NCBI GenBank assembly: GCA_964557975.1
Contig: CAZLCG010000042.1
Coordinates: 1-13,479 of the forward strand
From: Fimenecus sp964557975
Lineage (GTDB): Bacteria > Bacillota > Clostridia > Oscillospirales > Acutalibacteraceae
Length of the DNA: 13,479 nucleotides
Direction of reading: 5' to 3'
Position 1 is the first letter of the stretch. The number at the start of each line of letters is the position of its first letter. A program made the translations under genes and the position numbers. The notes below the pieces were generated by a model that did no database searches, was not told the DNA's origin, and saw nothing but the letters and a program-made list of their open reading frames with translations. This document shows, in pieces, positions 8,018 to 13,479 of this stretch.

Positions 8018-8065
8018 AAAAAGCACACCTCACATAAATCTGATTTCCTAAACTGTAACTACATT

Positions 8066-8094
8066 ATTTTACCATAATAAAAAACACATTTCAA
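8066..8094 (-). promoter_or_regulatory. sigma-A promoter for the Cys-rich ORF, yloU, fakA and recG
   Basis: On the minus strand TTGAAA (8089-8094) is followed after exactly 17 bases by TAAAAT (8066-8071), with TGG immediately before it (extended -10). Transcription should begin near 8059. It lies 28 bases beyond the stop of the solute-binding lipoprotein gene, with no terminator hairpin between, so read-through from the rny unit may also feed this operon. Confidence 0.8.
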
Positions 8095-8121
8095 CTTTTC
8101 GGGCAGGTTTTTACACTTTGT

Positions 8122-9630
8122 TTATTCAGCCTTTTCCCAGTTTTCGATATTGCCGTAAATATTATACGGAGCGTAGGTAAAGTCGGGCGTAAAGGCTCTT
8201 GAATAAGCCGCCATACCGCACCTGTAGCATATGGGAACGAAAATAACGTCGTTCATAAAGCTGTCAACTGTTTCCCCAACACCTATTGTTCCCTCTCTGA
8301 ACGCGTAATAATCGGAAATGAATTGAACATTCTTATCAATGCCCGCGCTTGCCGAGCCTGAAATAAATACGGACATATCCATATTTTCCGTAAGCTTAAC
8401 CTCGCCGACGTACATTTGGAAATCGCCCGAAGCAATTCTCTGCTGATAAATGTCCGAGCCGACCTCCTCAACGCTTGCCGCGATACCCGCGGCAGACAAA
8501 TTTTCGGCAATCTTATTCGCCGCCGACACTCTGAAGCTGTTTTCGGCATTAACAAGGATTGAAAATTGCAATTCGTCGGTGCCGTTGGTTAATACTCCCG
8601 CTTTTGAATAGCGGTTATAGCCGAGCTTTTCAAGAATGGAAGCGCACTTCTGTTTATCTCCCCGAGCGTCGGGCACGGAGATTTCGGAAAGCCCGTAAAA
8701 GTCGGGATTGAATATAGTTGCCGCCGCCTTTGAATAGCCCTGATATGCCGAAGCGGAAACCTCTTGCTTATCAACGGCATAATAAACCGCTGTTCTTACA
8801 GCCGCGGACGATAACGCGCCGTAGGAGGAGTTGAGCCCGAGATAAACAAGATTGTTCAGCGTCACCGTCCTGTTTTCGGCAACGATTCTTTTATACACGC
8901 CCTCGGAAAAATCCTCGAACAGATAATTTATATTCCCTATTTCAAGCTGATTTATAATATAATCGGGCTGCTTAACATCATACAGCGTAACCGTGTTAAT
9001 ATCGGTCGAAATCCGACTGTAGGAATTAACAGTGAGCGTTTCGCCGTCGGAAAAGGCGAAAAGCCCCGAGCCTGTCGGAATATTTTCAGCCGTTTCGGCC
9101 GTAGCGTATTTCACCACGGGGAACGTAAGGATATTAAGTACGTAAGCGTCGGGAGAAGCAAGTGAAAAGACAACCGACGAACCGTTTATCTCGGCTGACT
9201 GCACGTTTTTAAGCCTTTCCGAATACGCAGGCGACTGCTTCGCTTTGTTAAAGGAATAAACAACGTCCTTTGCGGTAATCTCCGAGCCGTCGCTGAAGCG
9301 CACGCTCTTAATCGTCAGCGTTACCTTATTTCCGTCAACGGTATAGGTATCCGCTATAACCGCTTCGGGCGAATAATCGCTTTTAACCTCAAACAGGGGC
9401 TGACAGAACAAAAACGCCGCAGCCGAATTATAAGCGCCTGTTGCAAAAAACGGATTAAGCGAATCACTGCTTGAAAACGGAAGAATAATATCGACCGTTT
9501 CGGTCTTTTCCGTGTTCTCATACGAGTACGGCAGAGTTTCCTCCTGCGCTTCCTCCTCTTTGCCGCAGGAACAGGACACGAACGAAAGCGACAACAGAAT
9601 ACATATGAAAATCAACGATTTTTTATTCAA
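8122..9630 (-). CDS. extracellular solute-binding lipoprotein, peptide/nickel ABC type (SBP_bac_5)
   Basis: Substrate-binding protein of the oligopeptide/dipeptide/nickel ABC importer class, held on the outer face of the membrane by lipid. The 502 residues start with an n-region MNKK, a hydrophobic core and a lipobox-like FVSC, making C20 the likely lipidated residue; Phe at -3 is slightly unusual. A Glu-rich linker (24-44) follows. Family signs are VRFSDGSEITAKDVVYSFNK (110-129), TGSGLFAF (186-193) and VRTAVYYAVDKQEV (278-291). TTG start with AAAGGAGG 9 bases upstream. It is 35 bases after ymdB with no terminator between, so it is the third gene of the rny unit. No permease or ATPase gene is in view, so it must use components coded elsewhere, or act as a sensor. 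The ligand cannot be predicted. Confidence 0.88.
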   Translation of the reverse strand: MNKKSLIFICILLSLSFVSCSCGKEEEAQEETLPYSYENTEKTETVDIILPFSSSDSLNPFFATGAYNSAAAFLFCQPLFEVKSDYSPEAVIADTYTVDGNKVTLTIKSVRFSDGSEITAKDVVYSFNKAKQSPAYSERLKNVQSAEINGSSVVFSLASPDAYVLNILTFPVVKYATAETAENIPTGSGLFAFSDGETLTVNSYSRISTDINTVTLYDVKQPDYIINQLEIGNINYLFEDFSEGVYKRIVAENRTVTLNNLVYLGLNSSYGALSSAAVRTAVYYAVDKQEVSASAYQGYSKAAATIFNPDFYGLSEISVPDARGDKQKCASILEKLGYNRYSKAGVLTNGTDELQFSILVNAENSFRVSAANKIAENLSAAGIAASVEEVGSDIYQQRIASGDFQMYVGEVKLTENMDMSVFISGSASAGIDKNVQFISDYYAFREGTIGVGETVDSFMNDVIFVPICYRCGMAAYSRAFTPDFTYAPYNIYGNIENWEKAE

Positions 9631-9665
9631 ATGAAGCCGCCTCCTTTAACAGTTAAACGCTCCCT

Positions 9666-10448
9666 TTAAACCGATATTCTTTTTACCGAAACGCATTTCC
9701 CTGACTGTCTTTCAATTTCAAAAACCGCACCGCACACAGAGCATTCGCCGTCGGGGTTTTCAAACCTTACGGGCATATTGGTCTTCATTTTTTCTATAGC
9801 AAGCTGCGGCTTAACACCCAAAACAGACAAAACGGGACCTGTCATACCCAAATCGGTTATATAGCCCGTGCCGTTCGGCAGGATCTGCTCGTCGGCGGTC
9901 TGAACATGGGTATGCGTTCCGAAAAGCGCCGAAACCCTCCCGTCAAGATAAAAGCCCATAGCTCTTTTTTCGGCGGTAGCCTCCGCATGGAAATCGACAA
10001 TTATTATTTCCGTTTCCTTTTTAAGCTCTTTTAAAGCCCTGTCGGCGCATTTAAGCGGATTTTCGAGAGGCTCCATAAAGACCGACCCCAAAAGGTTCAG
10101 TACCCCGACTTTTACAAAGCCCTTGTCGACGACCGTAAAACCCCTGCCCGGACAGTCATCTCCGTAATTTTCAGGTCTGAGGCAAAAGGGCGAGGCTTCA
10201 AGATAATCATAGAACTCGCGCCTTCTGTAAGTGTGATTTCCGCCCGTAACAACGTCTGCGCCGCTTGCAAAAATGCTGTCTGCGGAGGATGCGAGGATTC
10301 CGTTGCCCACGGCTGAATTTTCGCCGTTTACAATACAGACGTCAATTTCATTCTCTTTTTTCAAATCGGGCAATACCTGTCTTAGCTTTTCACAGCCCGA
10401 TGAAGAAACCACGTCGCCCACTGCAAGAATTTTAACCGTCTTTTTCAT
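9666..10448 (-). CDS. ymdB: YmdB family metallophosphoesterase (2',3'-cyclic nucleotide phosphodiesterase)
   Basis: Two-metal phosphoesterase of the YmdB family (TIGR00282). The Bacillus member hydrolyses 2',3'-cyclic nucleotides, influences biofilm/motility decisions and contacts RNase Y. The 260 residues match the family. Expected metal ligands are visible: D12 (GDVV), E43 and N44 (NGEN), N71 (GNH), H154 (VDFHAEAT), H179 and H181 (GTHTHVQTADE). The motif usually read GNHTWD is GNHTYR here, a change next to but not at the ligands. Start ATG has only a weak GGTG site, unlike its neighbours. It follows rny after 63 bases that hold a strong hairpin, so its yield may be tuned relative to rny. 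Cytoplasmic; no signal peptide. Function by homology is well supported. Confidence 0.94.
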   Translation of the reverse strand: MKKTVKILAVGDVVSSSGCEKLRQVLPDLKKENEIDVCIVNGENSAVGNGILASSADSIFASGADVVTGGNHTYRRREFYDYLEASPFCLRPENYGDDCPGRGFTVVDKGFVKVGVLNLLGSVFMEPLENPLKCADRALKELKKETEIIIVDFHAEATAEKRAMGFYLDGRVSALFGTHTHVQTADEQILPNGTGYITDLGMTGPVLSVLGVKPQLAIEKMKTNMPVRFENPDGECSVCGAVFEIERQSGKCVSVKRISV

Positions 10449-10477
10449 TTTACACCGTTTCCGAATAGATAATTACA

Positions 10478-10500
10478 GCCCTGACCGAAAAAGTCAGGGC
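10478..10500 (-). other. perfect hairpin between rny and ymdB
   Basis: GCCCTGAC and GTCAGGGC form a perfect 8-bp stem around a 7-base loop (10486-10492), just after the rny stop. On the minus strand the stem is followed by TGTAATTATC, not a T run, so it is not a standard terminator for rny. It may be an mRNA stabiliser or processing site, or a partial attenuator separating rny from ymdB. On the plus strand a T run follows only after an 8-base gap. Confidence 0.6.
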
Positions 10501-10511
10501 CGCAAGCCTTT

Positions 10512-12071
10512 TTATTTTGCGTAATCAATTATGCGGTTTTCTCTAACGATATTAACCTTAATCTGCCCCGGATATTCAAGCTCTTCCTCTATTTTCTTAA
10601 CGACGTCACGGGCAACAAGTACCATTTTATCATCACTTATCACATCGGGCTTAACCATTATGCGAACCTCACGGCCTGCCTGAATTGCAAATGATTTTTC
10701 AACGCCCTCAAAGGAGGATGTGATTTCTTCAAGCTTTTCAAGACGCTTGATATAGCTTTCAACATTCTCTCTCCTCGCGCCGGGACGTGAAGCCGAAATA
10801 GCGTCCGCCGCCTGAACAAGACAGGCAACGACGGTTTTCGCCTCAATGTCGCCGTGGTGGGCGGCTATAGCGTGAACGACCTGATCGTTTTCTTTGTATT
10901 TCTTTGCGTATTCGACGCCGAGTTCAATATGCGTACCGTCAAATTCGCGATCCAGCGCCTTGCCTATATCGTGCAAAAGACCCGCGCGCTTTGCGGTTTT
11001 AACATCAGCGCCCAGCTCCGCCGCCATAAGCCCCGCGATATACGAGACCTCAAGCGAATGGTTAAGCACATTCTGACCGTAGCTTGTACGGTATTTAAGC
11101 TTGCCGAGAAGCTTTACAAGCTCAGGGTGAATACCGTTGACGCCTGCGTCAATAACAGCCCTTTCGCCCGTCTGCCTGATAGTTTGTTCAACCTCGCGCT
11201 TTGATTTTTCATACATTTCTTCAATCCGCGCAGGGTGGATTCTTCCGTCGGCAATAAGCTTTTCGACGGTAAGCCTTGCTATTTCACGTCTGACGGGCTC
11301 AAAGCACGAAACCGTGATTGCCTCGGGCGTATCGTCAATAATGAGATCGGCGCCGGTAATTGTTTCAAGGGTTCTTACGTTTCTGCCTTCACGGCCGATA
11401 ATTCTGCCCTTCATTTCGTCGTTGGGCAGCGCGACAACCGCAACGGTTGCCTCCGAAGTGTGGTCAGCCGCGCAGCGCTGAATGGCGGTTGAAATAATCT
11501 CTCTTGCAAGCGACTCCGATTCGTCTTTGGTTCTCTGCTCAAATTCCATAATCCTGACCGCTTTTTCGTGCGTAAGCTCTTCGTCAAGATTCTGCAAAAG
11601 AACCGCCTTAGCCTGCTCCTTAGTATAGCCCGAAACCTTTTCAAGCATATCGAACTGGCTTTTCTTTAAAGACTCAACCTCCTGAAGTCTTGCTTCAACA
11701 TTTTTAAGCTTTTGGTTTAAAGTTTCTTCTTTTTTCTCGATATTTTCTGTTCTTTTATCGAGTGATTCCTCTTTTTGAATAATTCTTCGTTCCTGCCTTT
11801 GAACCTCAGCGCGTCTTTCCTTTATATCCTTGTCGGCTTCGTTTCTCAGCGCGTGTATTTCATCCTTCGCTTCGAGTATTGATTCTCTTTTTTTGTTTTC
11901 AGCCGTCTGAACAGCCTGATTGATGATCCTTGTAGCCTCCTCGGTTGCCGATCCTATGGACGCTTCCGCAACCTTTCTGCGATGAATCCCGCCGAGAATA
12001 AAACCGACAACGCCGAAAATGACAGCAGCTGCGACCACGGCAATTATCGTTATTACCGGTGAATTTTCCAA
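10512..12071 (-). CDS. rny: ribonuclease Y
   Basis: Membrane-anchored endoribonuclease that begins mRNA decay in many Gram-positive bacteria. The 519 residues match the family. Order: an N-terminal membrane helix (about 6-28), a long Lys/Glu/Arg-rich coiled coil (about 35-165), a KH RNA-binding domain with GRIIGREGRN (222-231) and an HD phosphohydrolase domain (about 330-430) with RTSYGQNVLNHSLEV (328-342), the catalytic HD pair H367/D368 in LLHDIGKA, and HHGD (405-408). The conserved C-terminal block EGVEKSFAIQAGREVRIMVK is at 455-474. The start is TTG, with GGAGGT 9 bases upstream; it matches where homologs begin. It is first in the rny-ymdB-lipoprotein unit and has a near-consensus promoter with a leader of about 100 bases. 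Identification is certain. Confidence 0.97.
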   Translation of the reverse strand: MENSPVITIIAVVAAAVIFGVVGFILGGIHRRKVAEASIGSATEEATRIINQAVQTAENKKRESILEAKDEIHALRNEADKDIKERRAEVQRQERRIIQKEESLDKRTENIEKKEETLNQKLKNVEARLQEVESLKKSQFDMLEKVSGYTKEQAKAVLLQNLDEELTHEKAVRIMEFEQRTKDESESLAREIISTAIQRCAADHTSEATVAVVALPNDEMKGRIIGREGRNVRTLETITGADLIIDDTPEAITVSCFEPVRREIARLTVEKLIADGRIHPARIEEMYEKSKREVEQTIRQTGERAVIDAGVNGIHPELVKLLGKLKYRTSYGQNVLNHSLEVSYIAGLMAAELGADVKTAKRAGLLHDIGKALDREFDGTHIELGVEYAKKYKENDQVVHAIAAHHGDIEAKTVVACLVQAADAISASRPGARRENVESYIKRLEKLEEITSSFEGVEKSFAIQAGREVRIMVKPDVISDDKMVLVARDVVKKIEEELEYPGQIKVNIVRENRIIDYAK

Positions 12072-12179
12072 AAAGTATACACCTCCCTGTTTTTTAATTT
12101 TATTCCAATAACAAAAAATAAAAATTATTGAACATTTAACAATGTACTTTTATTCGCATTTTAATACATTATCTTAGAT

Positions 12180-12208
12180 ATTTTATATCTTTTTATTCGC
12201 TATGTCAA
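12180..12208 (-). promoter_or_regulatory. near-consensus sigma-A promoter of the rny operon
   Basis: On the minus strand a perfect TTGACA (12203-12208) is followed after 17 bases by TAAAAT (12180-12185). Transcription should start near 12173, giving a leader of about 100 bases before the rny TTG. The leader is very A/T-rich with only weak hairpins; I see no riboswitch. Between this promoter and the eamA stop (12209-12305) I find no gene. Confidence 0.85.
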
Positions 12209-12305
12209 GAAAAAGCGTATAAATATCACATCCGCAGCCCAATGCCGTTAAATTACCGAAACAAAATATTTTTTATTTTTCACGCGTGGAACATCCGCGT
12301 TTAGG

Positions 12306-13202
12306 CTATTTTTCGATTTTCTTTTTTCTCAAAAACGACAGCTTTGTTTCATTCGTAACCACACCGCAGAAAATTATAAAAAACCCTATTCCGACCTGCA
12401 AGGAGATCCTCTCCCGGTAAAAAACAATCGAAAACAGCGTCCCGAACACGGCCTCAAGGCAAAGCACGAGCGACGAATAAGACGCGGATGTGTGTTTTAT
12501 GCCGACATTCATAAAAACGAATGCTGCGCAGGTTGCGAACACCGAAACATACATAAGCGACCAGCCTGCGCCCGCAGAGATGCCCTCGGGCAAATCCTCG
12601 AAGCATAAAAAGAAAATAAAACATATCACAAATGCCGAAAAGAACTGAATAACGGTGTGAATAATGACGTCCGTTTCCTTACACCAAACCTCAATTGCAA
12701 CCATCTGCGCGCCGAAGAATATACCGCAGATAAGCGTAAACCCCTCGCCCATAAACGAAAAGGCCTCACCGTTTCCGTCAAGGCAGACAAGCCCTATTCC
12801 GACAATGCACACAACCGCCGCCGCAACATTGTATATATCGGGTCTTTTCTTCATAACAAGCCAGCACATAAACGGTACAAGCACGCAGTAAACCGCCGTC
12901 AGAAACGCATTTCTTCCGGGCGTGGTGTGCATAAGCCCGACAGTTTGAAAAATATACGCAAACCCCAGAAACGCGCCCGTAATAAAGCCCGTCCACAGGT
13001 ATTTCAAATTAAACCGTTTCCATCTTTTTATAAAAATCAGCCCTAAAATAACCGCAGAGGATAAAAATCTTACGCTCAAAAGGAAGAACACGGGAATTTC
13101 ATCAAGCGTGTTCTTTAGAATGAAAAAAGAGCTTCCCCATATAAGCGTTGCGGAAAAAAGCATTATTTTGGCTGTAACTTCCGTTTTCTTTGACGGCATC
13201 AT
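12306..13202 (-). CDS. EamA-family (drug/metabolite transporter superfamily) permease
   Basis: Polytopic inner-membrane transporter of 298 residues, the usual size for the ten-helix DMT/EamA type. Two homologous halves are visible, about 10-140 and 150-285, each with five hydrophobic segments. The opening ATLIWGSSFFILK (19-31) and the GLMHTTPGRNAFLTAVYCVLVP segment near 89-110 are typical family motifs. The tail is strongly basic (LRKKKIEK), consistent with a cytoplasmic C-terminus. It starts at the first of two adjacent ATG codons, with AAGGGG 6 bases upstream. It lies downstream of a tRNA terminator and I see no clear promoter of its own, so it may depend on read-through or on a poor promoter near 13215-13250. 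Substrates in the family range from amino acids to nucleotides and drugs; none can be assigned here. Confidence 0.88.
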   Translation of the reverse strand: MMPSKKTEVTAKIMLFSATLIWGSSFFILKNTLDEIPVFFLLSVRFLSSAVILGLIFIKRWKRFNLKYLWTGFITGAFLGFAYIFQTVGLMHTTPGRNAFLTAVYCVLVPFMCWLVMKKRPDIYNVAAAVVCIVGIGLVCLDGNGEAFSFMGEGFTLICGIFFGAQMVAIEVWCKETDVIIHTVIQFFSAFVICFIFFLCFEDLPEGISAGAGWSLMYVSVFATCAAFVFMNVGIKHTSASYSSLVLCLEAVFGTLFSIVFYRERISLQVGIGFFIIFCGVVTNETKLSFLRKKKIEK

Positions 13203-13245
13203 CTTAAACCCCTTTTTATGTGTTGACCTTTAAGACCCTGAGCGT

Positions 13246-13277
13246 AAAAATAATAGCAAGTCTTTTGACTTGCTATT
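13246..13277 (-). terminator. intrinsic terminator after tRNA-Cys
   Basis: A perfect 11-bp stem (13252-13262 with 13267-13277; AATAGCAAGTC/GACTTGCTATT) around a 4-base loop is followed on the minus strand by ATTTTTACG. It begins 3 bases after the encoded CCA of tRNA-Cys, so it ends the tRNA transcript before eamA. Confidence 0.85.
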
Positions 13278-13280
13278 TAT

Positions 13281-13354
13281 TGGAGGCGACACCCAGATTT
13301 GAACTGGGGATCAGGGTTTTGCAGACCCGTGCCTTACCACTTGGCTATGTCGCC
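13281..13354 (-). tRNA. tRNA-Cys (anticodon GCA)
   Basis: Complete cloverleaf on the minus strand: acceptor GGCGACA/TGTCGCC, D arm GCC-AAGTGGTAA-GGC, anticodon loop CTGCAAA with GCA, and T arm with TTCAAAT in the loop. Encoded CCA at 13281-13283, so 74 bases in all. The outermost anticodon-stem pair (27-43) is a C-T mismatch; the rest pairs well. Confidence 0.96.
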
Positions 13355-13389
13355 GTATGAACCTTTGAAAATTCGTGTCATTGATTTTT

Positions 13390-13425
13390 AAAAAAGGACG
13401 CTTAAAAGACCTTTAAGCGTCCTTT
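13390..13425 (-). terminator. strong intrinsic terminator between tRNA-Gly and tRNA-Cys
   Basis: A perfect 14-bp stem (13393-13406 with 13412-13425) around a 5-base loop, rich in G/C at its centre and followed on the minus strand by a run of T that starts within the stem (six T, 13390-13395). The stem begins at the final A of the tRNA-Gly CCA end. It would stop transcription before tRNA-Cys. Confidence 0.85.
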
Positions 13426-13479
13426 GGAGCGGATGACGAGGCTCGAACTCGCTACCTCCACCTTGGCAAGGTGGCGCTC
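13425..13479 (-). tRNA. tRNA-Gly (anticodon GCC), cut by the window edge
   Basis: The 3' part of a tRNA on the minus strand: anticodon stem CCACC/GGTGG around loop TTGCCAA with anticodon GCC, T arm with TTCGAGC in the loop, acceptor 3' strand ending ATCCGC, one T, then encoded CCA (13425-13427). The 5' acceptor strand and most of the D arm lie beyond the right edge. Confidence 0.93.

Noticed and set aside
7604..8077. Plus-strand 157-codon frame with AGGAGGT six bases before a TTG
   Set aside because: The apparent ribosome binding site is the complement of yloU codons, the frame runs antisense to yloU and across a good minus-strand promoter, and its Phe/His/Arg-rich product looks like a reverse-strand shadow.
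7322..8121. rpmB (ribosomal protein L28) expected beside yloU
   Set aside because: Neither strand shows an L28-like sequence; only the Cys-rich frames are present.
12072..12172. Riboswitch or structured leader ahead of rny
   Set aside because: The leader is very A/T-rich with only short weak pairings and no known riboswitch core that I can recognise.
12282..12299. Inverted repeat ACGCG/CGCGT after eamA as a terminator
   Set aside because: The stem is only 5 bp with a 9-base loop, and on the minus strand it is followed by A-rich sequence rather than T.

Overview
The window looks like ordinary chromosome from a Gram-positive member of the Clostridia, probably an Oscillospiraceae/Ruminococcaceae-type gut anaerobe. 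The placement rests on the gene set (RNase Y, YmdB, FakA, an Asp23-family protein, RecG), strong purine-rich ribosome binding sites, sigma-A-type promoters with 17-base spacers, and frequent GTG/TTG starts. No marker gives a species. Every supported gene lies on the minus strand, so transcription runs from the right edge to the left edge.

Right to left: a tRNA-Gly(GCC) cut by the window edge, a strong terminator, tRNA-Cys(GCA) and a second terminator (13246-13479); an EamA-family transporter (12306-13202); a strong promoter (12180-12208) driving rny, ymdB and an orphan solute-binding lipoprotein (8122-12071); a second promoter (8066-8094) driving a small, apparently frame-disrupted Cys-rich gene, then the Asp23-family gene yloU, fakA and recG (3569-8017); a third promoter (3507-3535) driving a membrane-anchored LysM-G5-M23 cell-wall hydrolase that ends at a terminator (1750-3477); and a small one-helix membrane protein overlapping an rlmD-type 23S rRNA methyltransferase (165-1698). 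The left 153 bases hold an unexplained, possibly repeated sequence.

The themes are RNA turnover and translation (rny, ymdB, rlmD, tRNAs), use of exogenous fatty acids (fakA), DNA repair (recG) and the cell envelope (M23 protein, yloU, lipoprotein). The yloU-fakA-recG and rny-ymdB clusters are conserved groupings in Firmicutes.

I see no CRISPR array, insertion sequence, prophage, toxin-antitoxin pair or defence island, and no convincing new multi-gene system. The best leads are modest: the split Cys-rich gene ahead of yloU, the orphan binding protein joined to rny-ymdB, the left-edge sequence, and tRNA-Cys enclosed by two terminators.
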